A stretch of 64,000 nucleotides of DNA from Rhizobiales bacterium 62-17. GTDB taxonomy: Bacteria > Pseudomonadota > Alphaproteobacteria > Rhizobiales > Beijerinckiaceae. Under the pieces are notes generated by a model, which was not told where the DNA came from, did no database searches, and saw only the letters and a list, made by a program, of their open reading frames with translations. The DNA is taken from the NCBI GenBank assembly GCA_001898965.1, contig MKVW01000005.1:124001-188000 (forward strand). The letters run 5' to 3'. The translations under genes were made by a program, and so were the position numbers. Below, piece after piece: positions 41,926-49,902 of the stretch; within the stretch, counting starts at the first letter, position 1; each line of letters begins with the position of its first letter.

Positions 41926-42801
41926 ATGGCCGACTTAGTTCTTCCGTCGTGGCTGCCTTTCACGGACCGTAATGGTCGTGTGCCGCCTCTCAAATTCATT
42001 GCCTTCGTTGTGTGCATCGCGCCTGTGGTGTGGATGGCCGTTCAATGGCAGGCGGGCTGGCTGTCGCCCAAGCCGGTCACCGACATTCTGCGCCAGACCG
42101 GCGATTGGGCGATGCGGTTCCTCGTCATCACCTTGGCAGTAACGCCACTGCGTTGGACGGCGCATTGGAACAAGGTCTATGCGGTCAGGCGCATGCTGGG
42201 CGTGACGGCACTCACCTATACGCTGGCTCATCTGGTGTTCTGGTTCTGGCAGCAGGATTTCGACTGGGGACCGATCGTGATGGAGATGGTGTTGCGCACC
42301 TATCTGTCGGTTGGTCTGGCCGCGACATTGATCATGGTGGCGCTCGGCATCACCTCGAACGATTGGGGCGTGCGCAAGCTGGGCTCGGTCGGTTGGAACA
42401 AGCTGCATTGGTGGGTCTATCCGGCGGCCATCGCCAGCCTCGTGCATTATTTCATGTTGATCCGTCTCAACGCGTTCGAGCCGGCTTTGATGGCGGGGTT
42501 GCTGGCGTTGAGCGCGGGCTTCCGTTTCCTGCGCAAGCGCGAGAGCGATTTTACGCCGCTCAGCCTCTTGGCGCTGGCGGTCTTGGGCGGGCTTGCCACC
42601 GCGCTCATCGAAGCGGGCTATTACGCTTATTCGACCGGCGTCGACGTGCATCGGCTGCTCGAAGCCAATCTCGATTTCACCTATGAGATTCGGCCGTCCT
42701 GGTATGTGTTCGGCGCTGGCGTGCTGCTGGCCTTGTTGCGCATTCTGCGCAAGCCAGCGGTGGTCGCCAAGCGTGTGGCGCGGGGCAGCCCGCGATCTTG
42801 A
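41926..42801 (+). CDS. msrQ: MsrQ haem-binding membrane subunit of methionine sulfoxide reductase
   Basis: A 291-residue protein with six to eight helices and the ferric-reductase-like domain. Haem ligands H102 (TLAHLVFWF), H161 (KLHWWVYPA) and H174 (LVHYFM) are spaced 59 and 13 apart, matching the E. coli MsrQ arrangement. Segments RQTGDWAMRFLVITLAVTPLR and VRRMLGV are family typical. MsrQ passes electrons from quinols to periplasmic MsrP, which repairs oxidised methionine. No msrP gene is in the window. About 80 extra C-terminal residues add two more helices. The 183 bases upstream hold no gene; CTCAC-N7-GTGAG there is a weak palindrome. Confidence 0.88.
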   Translation: MADLVLPSWLPFTDRNGRVPPLKFIAFVVCIAPVVWMAVQWQAGWLSPKPVTDILRQTGDWAMRFLVITLAVTPLRWTAHWNKVYAVRRMLGVTALTYTLAHLVFWFWQQDFDWGPIVMEMVLRTYLSVGLAATLIMVALGITSNDWGVRKLGSVGWNKLHWWVYPAAIASLVHYFMLIRLNAFEPALMAGLLALSAGFRFLRKRESDFTPLSLLALAVLGGLATALIEAGYYAYSTGVDVHRLLEANLDFTYEIRPSWYVFGAGVLLALLRILRKPAVVAKRVARGSPRS

Positions 42802-42833
42802 ACGTTCGGTTCAACAAGTGAAGGACTTCACGC

Positions 42834-43298
42834 ATGTCCGACATCATTTTCCGGCCGATTGGCTATGTCCGTGGAGGCCGCAAGGAGGCGACAAAAGACG
42901 GCTGGGGAAGCAATCGCAGTCGCATCGAATTGGACGCTGCTCGTTTCAAGCCCGATGCCCTGTTTGGGATTGACGCTCTGTCCCATATCGAAGTGCTGTT
43001 CTATTTTCATTTGCATGTCGATGAGCCGACCGAATTCGGGGCACGCCATCCGCGCGATCGGTCGGATTGGCCTGCGGTCGGTATTTTCGCTCAACGGGGC
43101 CGCATGCGTCCCAACAGGCTGGGTTTGTCCACTTGCCGTGTCGTCAAAGTGGAAGGGCTAGCGGTCGAAGTCGATGGGCTGGACGCCGTCGACGGTACAC
43201 CGATCTTGGACATCAAGCCCGTATGGAAAGGTAACGAGCCGAGAGGCGAAATTCATGAACCCGCTTGGGCTGGCGAAATCATGTCCAGATATTGGTAG
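42834..43298 (+). CDS. trmO: TrmO/TsaA-type tRNA methyltransferase
   Basis: A 154-residue protein of the TsaA/YaeB beta-barrel family, with FRPIGYVRGG at the start, ALSHIEVLFYFHLHVDE, HPRDRSDWPAVGIFAQRGRMRPNRLGLSTCRVVKVEG and the closing DIKPVW. These fit the family that adds a methyl group to N6-threonylcarbamoyladenosine in tRNA(Thr) using SAM. It is shorter than E. coli TrmO (235 residues), lacking the C-terminal domain, like archaeal and many alphaproteobacterial members. It starts 32 bases after msrQ. Confidence 0.85.
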   Translation: MSDIIFRPIGYVRGGRKEATKDGWGSNRSRIELDAARFKPDALFGIDALSHIEVLFYFHLHVDEPTEFGARHPRDRSDWPAVGIFAQRGRMRPNRLGLSTCRVVKVEGLAVEVDGLDAVDGTPILDIKPVWKGNEPRGEIHEPAWAGEIMSRYW

Positions 43299-43299
43299 A

Positions 43300-44328
43300 C
43301 TAATCCTTCTTCGCGCTGAACAGGAATGGCGCGACATCGCCGACACCCGGTGGATCGTCCACCGAGAAAGGCATCGGCCGGCACACCGCCATGGCTGAGA
43401 GGCCGACGCGGGCGGTCAACAGGCCGTTCAACACGCCTTCGCCGAGCCGCGCCGAAAGTTTCGCGGCGATGCCGTGGCCGAGCAACTGCTGCACCAGGGA
43501 ATCGCCCACCGCCATGCCGCCGGTGACGGCAAGATGCGCGCCGACCGATTTGGCGATGCGCAGAAAGCCGAGCAGGCCCGGCCGTCCGCCATAGATTTCC
43601 GCTGTGCGGCGCACGAGGCGGATGGCTTGCGCCACGACGAAGAGAACATCGAGCAGAGCACGCGGTGAAATGGCGGTGACGACCGAAACGCGCTTGGCCG
43701 CATTGGCGATCTCGCGCTGCACCTGTTCGTCGAGCGGATGAATAAGGCTGCGCTCGGCGATGTCGATGAGATCGCGGCCATCGACGATCTCGCGCGCCGT
43801 GCGCAAGACGACGGAACGACCCTGGGCCGTCTCCGGACGCTTCGTATAGAGCGAGGCAAGATCGCTGACGAGCGAGCGGGCGGCGTCGCGATCGTCCTTG
43901 ATGCGGGCTTCCGTGAGCGCCGCATGCAGTTTGGCGATATGGCGCTGACGCAGGACGCCGGCGATTTCGCGGCCCAGCAGAACGCCAAGCGCGAGAACAG
44001 CGAGTGCCAGCAAGGCAACGCCGACCCAGCCCAGGGTGAGCGAACGTGCGAACAGATCGTCGATCAGCGTGTTGAACCACAGGCCGAGCGCCAAGGTGAT
44101 GAGGCCGGTGATGGCGGTGCCGAGCACGCCACCCCAGGACAGGAACCGGCGCGCGATGATGCCGCGCGCCTGCGCATATTCGGTGACGGCGTTTTCCGTT
44201 TCCGGCGTCGCCGTCTCCAGTTCGTAAGCGTCGGGCTGCTCCTCGATGGTGGCGTGCGTCGTCGCGGGGGCGCCGTCCGGATCGAGGCGGAAAGCGCGGG
44301 GGCGGCGGGCGGGGGCGTCCTGGGTCAT
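43300..44328 (-). CDS. ycjF: YcjF-like inner-membrane protein (UPF0283, DUF697)
   Basis: A 342-residue protein: disordered N-terminal 60 residues, two helices at about 65-120 (WGGVLGTAITGLITLALGLWF and LGWVGVALLALAVLALGVLLG), and a DUF697-type C-terminal domain with EIANAAKRVSVVTAISPRALLDVLFV and GLLTARVGLSAMAVCRPMPF. It follows ycjX on the same strand, the usual pairing. The two are stress-linked in enterobacteria; the molecular function is unknown. Its stop abuts the trmO stop (43298 and 43300). Confidence 0.87.
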   Translation of the reverse strand: MTQDAPARRPRAFRLDPDGAPATTHATIEEQPDAYELETATPETENAVTEYAQARGIIARRFLSWGGVLGTAITGLITLALGLWFNTLIDDLFARSLTLGWVGVALLALAVLALGVLLGREIAGVLRQRHIAKLHAALTEARIKDDRDAARSLVSDLASLYTKRPETAQGRSVVLRTAREIVDGRDLIDIAERSLIHPLDEQVQREIANAAKRVSVVTAISPRALLDVLFVVAQAIRLVRRTAEIYGGRPGLLGFLRIAKSVGAHLAVTGGMAVGDSLVQQLLGHGIAAKLSARLGEGVLNGLLTARVGLSAMAVCRPMPFSVDDPPGVGDVAPFLFSAKKD

Positions 44329-44332
44329 GGGC

Positions 44333-44347
44333 TATAGCGTTTCACAG
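44333..44347. repeat. Fragment of interspersed repeat family B
   Basis: TATAGCGTTTCACAG matches the left end of the element at 55234. Only this end is present, in the 19-base gap between ycjF and ycjX. Confidence 0.5.
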
Positions 44348-45838
44348 CTAGAGAAGGCGGTCGCCGAGCAGGAATTCGAGCGCCCGGTCCATGCGGATAT
44401 GCGGCAAAGGCGCCGGGCGCCCGTCGATCAGTCCAACAATCGGTGGGCGGAACCGGACGAAACGCCAGTCGTTCTCGCCCTCCGGCAAGGCCAGGCCGTC
44501 GCCGCGAAACACCCGTTTCGGATCGGCCGGCAATTCGCCGGGGAAGATGGCGGCTTCCGCCTTGCCGTCGAAAATCTCGCCATCGACTTTTTCGCCGGCG
44601 AGCGGCACGCCGATGATGGCCTCCAGGCTCGTGCCGTTCTGCCGGATCGAGGCTTCGCGCGTCGCACGCACAGCCGCCAGCGCGATGACATCGACACCGG
44701 CGCCGACGCCTTCGGCGCGATGGATGGCGCGTTCGACGAGCAGTTTCAGAATGGCTTCCAGCCGGTCATGGTTGGAATGGTGCAGATGATCGGCCTTGGT
44801 GGCGGCGAACAGAATGCGATCGATGCGCGGACGGAAGATCGTCGAGATGAGCGACGAGCGGCCGGTGCGAAAGGCCGTCATCACATCGGTCATCGCCGTT
44901 TCGAGATCGCGCACCGCCGAGGGGCCGGAGTTGAGCGCCGACAATGTGTCGACGAGGACGATCTGCCGGTCGAGCCGGGCGAAATGATCGCGGAAGAACG
45001 GCCTGATCACATGGGACTTATAGGCTTCGTAGCGCCGCTCCATCATGGCGGCGAGCGACCCCGAGACGATGCCGGCGCCTTCGCTCAACGGCAGCGGCGC
45101 GAAGGTGAGCGCTGGCGAGCCTTCCATTTCGCCGGGCAGCAGAAAGCGGCCGGGCGGCAAGGTCGAGAGCGCCAGTGCGTCATCGCGGCAGGCTCTTAGA
45201 TAAGCGGTGAAGAGTTCGGCGGCGCGGCGCGCTTGTTCCTCGCTGGCGGGGCCCGAGGGATCGAGCGTGGCGAGGAAGCCGCGCCAGTCACTGGCCAGAT
45301 GGGCGCGCGTCGCCGATGTGCTTGCATCGATGGTTTCGCGCGACCATTGCGTATAATCTTTGGCGAGCAGCGGCAGATCGAGCAGCCATTCGCCGGGATA
45401 ATCGACAATGTCGAGCGCCAGCGAGGCCGGGCCCTTGCGCCAGCCCGTGGCGCGTTCGAATTCGAGGACGATGCGCAGTTCGGAAATGCGCCGGGTCGAT
45501 TGCGGCCATTTTCTGAGATCAGGGCCATCGGCGCCGCCGGTGAGATCGGCGAAATGATCCTCATAGGCAAAGCGCGGCACCGCATCGTCGGGCTGCGGAT
45601 CGAGGAAGGCGCGGGTCAGGCGTCCCTCGGCGTGGACGCGAAAGACGGGGAAGCTGCGCTGGGCGCGGGTCTCGGCCGAAAGGCGCAGCAGATGATGCAC
45701 CAGCGCCGTGATGAAAACGGTCTTGCCCGAGCGCGACAGGCCGGTGACGCCCAGGCGCAGCCCCGTGCCGGTGACATAGTCGGCGACGCTCTGCGTAGCG
45801 ATGCGGGCTTCGTTGAAGAGGTCCGAGAACAGGCTCAA
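44348..45838 (-). CDS. ycjX: YcjX-like P-loop GTPase/ATPase (DUF463)
   Basis: A protein of about 496 residues with Walker A GLSRSGKT (around 34-41), DIVDYPGEWLLDLPLL as Walker B/switch, and KADHLHH resembling a nucleotide-specificity motif. The frame is open to a TTG at 45904, but the first 22 codons read through a copy of interspersed repeat B. TTG 45838 follows GGAAAG at good spacing and gives MSLFSDLFNEARIA, the normal family N-terminus, so it is preferred. YcjX proteins bind guanine nucleotides and are linked to stress; they pair with YcjF, encoded next. Confidence 0.87.
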   Translation of the reverse strand: MSLFSDLFNEARIATQSVADYVTGTGLRLGVTGLSRSGKTVFITALVHHLLRLSAETRAQRSFPVFRVHAEGRLTRAFLDPQPDDAVPRFAYEDHFADLTGGADGPDLRKWPQSTRRISELRIVLEFERATGWRKGPASLALDIVDYPGEWLLDLPLLAKDYTQWSRETIDASTSATRAHLASDWRGFLATLDPSGPASEEQARRAAELFTAYLRACRDDALALSTLPPGRFLLPGEMEGSPALTFAPLPLSEGAGIVSGSLAAMMERRYEAYKSHVIRPFFRDHFARLDRQIVLVDTLSALNSGPSAVRDLETAMTDVMTAFRTGRSSLISTIFRPRIDRILFAATKADHLHHSNHDRLEAILKLLVERAIHRAEGVGAGVDVIALAAVRATREASIRQNGTSLEAIIGVPLAGEKVDGEIFDGKAEAAIFPGELPADPKRVFRGDGLALPEGENDWRFVRFRPPIVGLIDGRPAPLPHIRMDRALEFLLGDRLL

Positions 45839-45861
45839 GGGAACTTTCCGGCGGGTTGCAA

Positions 45862-45920
45862 AGTCTTCATTTTGACGCGTCTTTGTGGCGTTTGGCTCAG
45901 CCAAACTGCAAAACGCTATG
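45862..45920 (-). repeat. Interspersed repeat family B, copy at ycjX 5' end
   Basis: Read on the minus strand, CATAGCGTTTTGCAGTTTGG, then CCAAACGCCACAAAGACGCG and TCAAAATGAAGACT align closely with the element at 55234-55295. It includes the small palindrome CAGTTTGGCTGAGCCAAAC. Confidence 0.7.
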
Positions 45921-45955
45921 CCCTATGTAAGCGCAGCGGGGCGGAAATCCCAATT

Positions 45956-46963
45956 TCATTCGGCCGGGAGGCGGGCCGGCATGCTGTCCACCGCGCGCCG
46001 CACCAGATCGGTTTCGGCCCGATAGGGGCCGATTTCGACCGAGGCCATGTTGACGAGCGCGAGGAAGAAATTGGGCGTCGGGCGGCCTTCGGCGTCGAAC
46101 AGTTTGAGGTCGTCGGTCGCATTGGCGGTGATGCCCTCGCTCATTTTGGCAGCATAATTGCGGATGCGCACGGTTTCGCCGGCGCAGGCGACAAGCGGGA
46201 CCGCCGGGCCGGGCGAGGGGCCAAGCGCCGGCAGGCCGAGCGAAGCGATGCGCACGGGCGCCAGCGAAATGACGGGCGCAGTCCGTTCGCCCATGCCGAC
46301 GGCGATGGAGGGCGCGCGCATCATGGCGGGGCCACGGTCGGGCACGCGCGAGCGCACGATGAACGTGCTGTGGACGCGCTTGCCGCCGCGCTGGGCGCTG
46401 CGTTGACCGCCGCCTGAGCGATGAGAGGCGAGCCAGCGCGCCCGCAGCGTGTTGCCGAGGCCACGGGTGGTGAGGCCCTTCACATTGGCGCTCTGGCGGC
46501 GAACGCCACTTTTCGCGCCGCCCTTCGCACCACTCCTGCTGCTGCCGACGCTGGCCACGACAGGGCCGCCACATTCAGCCGGCGCCCACCGCGAGATGAT
46601 GGCCAGCGCGCTCTTGCGATTGAAGTCGAGATAATAGCGACGCAGCAATTGCGCGGCGACGGCGGCACCCTCATCGGCGGAGGAGAAGGCGACGTGGCCG
46701 GCATTGTCGGTGGCGATCTCGCCGCTCCAGCGGGCACTTTTGACACACCAGTAATTGTTGAGGCGGATGCAGCGCGGCAGATTGGCGGGCTCCTGCGCGG
46801 TCAGCATGCGCAGGCGGCGGGTGACGTCGGTTTCGAGATGCAAGAGCGCCTGCGCCCGCCAGTTGGACACGGCGCGGTCGGTCGGCAGGTACAGGGCCGG
46901 CGTCAGCGCCAATTGGGGCGCGGAGCCGACATTGAGCAGCAAGGCAAAAATCTCGGCCAACAT
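45956..46963 (-). CDS. Unrecognised protein with basic low-complexity linker
   Basis: A 335-residue reading frame with protein-like composition, ATG 46963. The N-terminus (MLAEIFALLLNVGSAP) is hydrophobic but short. An ordered section contains PRCIRLNNYWCVKSARWSGEI and GHVAFSSADEGAAVAAQLLRRYYLDFNRKSALAIISRWAP. A Gly/Ser/Arg/Lys linker (about 135-200) follows, then FIVRSRVPDRG and a compact C-terminal domain with CAGETVRIRNYAAKMSEGI. The YYLDFNRKSALAIISRWAP segment resembles a lysozyme-like helix but no catalytic motif is clear. It sits just upstream of ycjX, divided from it by the repeat. Likely a real gene of unknown function. Confidence 0.65.
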   Translation of the reverse strand: MLAEIFALLLNVGSAPQLALTPALYLPTDRAVSNWRAQALLHLETDVTRRLRMLTAQEPANLPRCIRLNNYWCVKSARWSGEIATDNAGHVAFSSADEGAAVAAQLLRRYYLDFNRKSALAIISRWAPAECGGPVVASVGSSRSGAKGGAKSGVRRQSANVKGLTTRGLGNTLRARWLASHRSGGGQRSAQRGGKRVHSTFIVRSRVPDRGPAMMRAPSIAVGMGERTAPVISLAPVRIASLGLPALGPSPGPAVPLVACAGETVRIRNYAAKMSEGITANATDDLKLFDAEGRPTPNFFLALVNMASVEIGPYRAETDLVRRAVDSMPARLPAE

Positions 46964-47059
46964 CTGCTGATCCGTTTTAAGCGTTCCGCGATCACAGGTT
47001 ACGAAAACGCATCAAACAAATGATTGACGGCAAAATGGTGTTTTGAGCGGAAATACCGC

Positions 47060-47587
47060 TCAATCGTCGCCGTCGTCGCTGTCGGGGCGCAGCAGCTTGG
47101 GCGTGGTGAAATAGGCCAAATGCGCCTTCGCCGCGTTCAAATCGATCCATTCCGGGGCATCGAAGGCAAAGACCGCCAGGGCCGCCGTCGGGAAATGATC
47201 AATCGTGTCGGGGGAACCGCTGAGGGTCGCCAGCGAATGGGCGAGTTCCCCCATGCCCGGGTTATGGGCGATGATCATGATGCGCTCGGCCGGCGGCGGC
47301 GTCTTCATGGCGGCTTTTAGAAGCGTGGCGCTGTCGGCCAGATAGAGCTCGGGATCGAGATGCTGTTCGATGGTCCGGTCGAACTGCGCGGTGACGATGT
47401 CGAACGTCTGGCGCGTGCGCTCGGAATCCGACACCAGCGCGAGGTCGGGGACGAGGCCGCGCTCGCGCAGATGCTTGCCGATGAGGGCCGCATCGCGTTC
47501 GCCGCGATCGGTGAGTTTGCGGCCATGGTCGCCGTTGGGCGAGGAGCGCTCCGTCTTGGCGTGGCGCAGGAGAATGAGCTGAAGCAT
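47060..47587 (-). CDS. sixA: SixA-type phosphohistidine phosphatase
   Basis: A 175-residue histidine phosphatase with the RHG-type motif LILLRHAKTE (catalytic H9), DRGERDAALIG, VSDSERTRQTFDIV and the second His in IIAHNPGMGELA. SixA removes phosphate from Hpt domains or phosphotransferase proteins. An Hpt protein is encoded at 36.3 kb, but no direct link is visible. The stop of MoxR upstream lies 9 bases before this start, so the two may share a transcript. Confidence 0.88.
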   Translation of the reverse strand: MLQLILLRHAKTERSSPNGDHGRKLTDRGERDAALIGKHLRERGLVPDLALVSDSERTRQTFDIVTAQFDRTIEQHLDPELYLADSATLLKAAMKTPPPAERIMIIAHNPGMGELAHSLATLSGSPDTIDHFPTAALAVFAFDAPEWIDLNAAKAHLAYFTTPKLLRPDSDDGDD

Positions 47588-47595
47588 GGTCGCTG

Positions 47596-48438
47596 TTACC
47601 GCTCACGCCGATTGAGGAAGACGAGGCGTTCGAACAGATGCACGTCCTGCTCGTTCTTGATCAGGGCGCCGTGCAACGGCGGGATGGTTTTCTTGGGATC
47701 GCGCTCGCGCAGGGTTTCGACGGTGACGTCCTCGTTGAGCAACAGTTTCAACCAGTCGAGCAATTCGGAGGTCGACGGCTTTTTCTTGAGGCCCGGGACA
47801 TCGCGGACTTCGAAGAAAATCCGCAGCGCCTCTTCCACCAGCCGCTTCTTGATGCCGGGGAAATGCACGTCGACGATCCGCTGCATCGTGTCGTGATCGG
47901 GGAAGCGGATGTAGTGGAAGAAACAGCGGCGCAGGAAGGCGTCCGGCAGTTCCTTCTCGTTGTTGGAGGTGATGACGACGATCGGCCGCTTGACGGCGCG
48001 GATGGTTTCGCCCGTCTCGTAGACATGGAATTCCATGCGGTCGAGTTCGAGCAGCAGATCGTTGGGGAATTCGATGTCGGCCTTGTCGATCTCGTCGATC
48101 AGCAGCACGGGCCTGACGTCGCTGGCGAAGGCTTCCCACAATTTGCCGCGCCTGATGTAGTTGCGGATGTCGGAGACTCGGGGGTCGCCGAGCTGGCTGT
48201 CGCGCAGGCGCGACACCGCGTCATATTCGTAGAGGCCCTGCTGGGCCTTGGTGGTCGATTTGATGTGCCAGGTGATCAGCGGTGCCTTCGTCGCCTGGGC
48301 GATCTCTTCGGCCAGCACGGTCTTGCCCGTGCCGGGCTCGCCCTTGACCAACAGGGGACGTTCCAAAACGATGGCCGCGTTGACGGCCACCTTCAGATCG
48401 TCGGTGGCGATATAATTGTCGGTCCCTTCGAAGCGCAT
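47596..48438 (-). CDS. MoxR-family AAA+ ATPase
   Basis: A 280-residue MoxR ATPase: Walker A GEPGTGKT near 34-41, Walker B VLLIDEIDKAD, sensor-1 VITSNNEKELPDAFLRRCFFHYIRFPDHDTMQRIVDVHFP. MoxR proteins act with von Willebrand-A proteins as chaperones that insert metals or activate enzyme complexes. A CoxE-like VWA protein is encoded 1.5 kb away on the other strand. ATG 48438 is preferred to GTG 48450. Confidence 0.92.
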   Translation of the reverse strand: MRFEGTDNYIATDDLKVAVNAAIVLERPLLVKGEPGTGKTVLAEEIAQATKAPLITWHIKSTTKAQQGLYEYDAVSRLRDSQLGDPRVSDIRNYIRRGKLWEAFASDVRPVLLIDEIDKADIEFPNDLLLELDRMEFHVYETGETIRAVKRPIVVITSNNEKELPDAFLRRCFFHYIRFPDHDTMQRIVDVHFPGIKKRLVEEALRIFFEVRDVPGLKKKPSTSELLDWLKLLLNEDVTVETLRERDPKKTIPPLHGALIKNEQDVHLFERLVFLNRRER

Positions 48439-48460
48439 CGCGCTGATCACCCTTTCTGTT

Positions 48461-48715
48461 TCAAGCTCGCTTTATCAACGTCACAATCGCCAGGATTATG
48501 ACAGCGCCAATGGTGGCGTGGACGATCGATCCGATGACACCGGCGCCGAGCGAAATGCCCAAACGGGGAAACAGCCATCCGGCGACGAAGGCGCCGACAA
48601 TACCCAGAATAATGTTGCCGAGAAGGCCGAAGCCCCCGCCGCGCACGATGACCCCGGCAAGCCAGCCGGCGATGGCGCCGATGATGAGCGTGGTGAGAAT
48701 TGCCGTTAATTCCAT
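48461..48715 (-). CDS. GlsB/YeaQ/YmgE-family small membrane protein
   Basis: An 84-residue protein with three Gly-rich helices: AILTTLIIGAIAGWLAG, GGGFGLLGNIILGIVGAFVAGWLF and GAGVIGSIVHATIGAVIILAIV. This is the transglycosylase-associated/YeaQ family, stress-induced inner-membrane proteins without known activity. It precedes moxR by 22 bases. Confidence 0.9.
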   Translation of the reverse strand: MELTAILTTLIIGAIAGWLAGVIVRGGGFGLLGNIILGIVGAFVAGWLFPRLGISLGAGVIGSIVHATIGAVIILAIVTLIKRA

Positions 48716-48905
48716 GAACAGCCTCCGTCCCGTGGTCCCAAGCCCGAAACCGGGCCAGACTCAACGAAACTAGTGCGCCCCCGCGACGATGGCGAGCGGT
48801 TTCTTGGGTCGGTTTCTTGGATCGCTTAGTGGGCGGTTTCGTTCGCTGGCCGGCTGCGCTATGGCCTTTAGAGAGAGTCTAGAAAAATCATTTGGAGGAA
48901 ACGAC

Positions 48906-49862
48906 ATGGCGCAAACCCGCCGCATCGACGTTCATCACCACGTCCTGCCGGAATTTTACAAGGACGTGCAGCGGCAGGCCGGCATCACCGGCAGCGCCTA
49001 TCAGGCCTTCCCGGAATGGACGGCGGAAAAGTCCCTCGCCTTGATGGACGAGACGGGCACCGCCACCAGTATCCTGTCCTTCACCTCGCCAGGCATTTTC
49101 TTCGGCGATGTGGCGCAGACGCGCGCCTTGGCGCGGCAGTTCAACGATTGGCTGGCGGAACTGGTGGCGCGTCACCCCAAACGTTTCGGCGCTTTCGCCT
49201 TTCTGCCTTTGCCGGATGTCGATGCGGCTTTGGCCGAGATCGCTCGTGTCTTCGACGATTTGAAGCTCGATGGCATTTGCCTGCTCACCAGCGTCGATGA
49301 ACGCTACATCGGCCATCCGGATTTTTGGCCGGTCTACGAGGAATTGAACCGGCGCAAGGCGGTGGTGTTCATCCATCCCTGCTATCCGCCGGGCACCGAG
49401 GCGCGCGGATGGGATATTCCGCGCATGCTGATCGACTATCCGTTCGAGACGACGCGCGTCGCCACCAATCTGATCTTCAATGGCGTCGCCGAGAAACTGC
49501 CGGATATCAAGTTCATCCTGTCGCATGCCGGCGGCACCTTGCCGATGCTGGCGCATCGCATCTCGCTGTTCGACAAGAAGACCAAGCAGCAAGGCAACTA
49601 TCCCAAAGGCGCGCTGCATTACATCGCACGCTTCTATTACGACACGGCGCTGAGCGGCCATGCGGCGCCGCTCGATGCGCTGGCCGCCTTCGTGCCGCCG
49701 TCGCAGATCCTGTTTGGCACGGACTATCCCTATGTCTCCGAGGATATCGCCATCGCCGAAACGAAGGGGTTTGAGGCCTATGGCAAGTTCGATGCGGCCA
49801 CCCGCGCCTTGATCGACCGCGGCAATGCGGAAGGGCTGTTTCCGCGCCTGAAGGGGCTTTAG
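48906..49862 (+). CDS. Amidohydrolase-2 (ACMSD-related) family protein
   Basis: A 318-residue TIM-barrel hydrolase/decarboxylase: HxH metal site in RRIDVHHHVLP (H10, H12), FGAFAFLPLPDVDAALAEI, VVFIHPCYPPG, FILSHAGGTLPMLAHR and ILFGTDYPY with the catalytic Asp. The group includes aminocarboxymuconate-semialdehyde decarboxylase, gamma-resorcylate decarboxylase and related zinc enzymes that act on aromatic acids or their ring-cleavage products. ATG 48906 has a perfect GGAGGA site. The 190 bases upstream hold repeated GGTTTCTTGG-like words and no gene. A CoxE-like gene follows after 40 bases. Confidence 0.87.
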   Translation: MAQTRRIDVHHHVLPEFYKDVQRQAGITGSAYQAFPEWTAEKSLALMDETGTATSILSFTSPGIFFGDVAQTRALARQFNDWLAELVARHPKRFGAFAFLPLPDVDAALAEIARVFDDLKLDGICLLTSVDERYIGHPDFWPVYEELNRRKAVVFIHPCYPPGTEARGWDIPRMLIDYPFETTRVATNLIFNGVAEKLPDIKFILSHAGGTLPMLAHRISLFDKKTKQQGNYPKGALHYIARFYYDTALSGHAAPLDALAAFVPPSQILFGTDYPYVSEDIAIAETKGFEAYGKFDAATRALIDRGNAEGLFPRLKGL

Positions 49863-49902
49863 GCGGTTGGACAGCGCAGGTGCGGAAGGTTAGGATCGCG
49901 CT

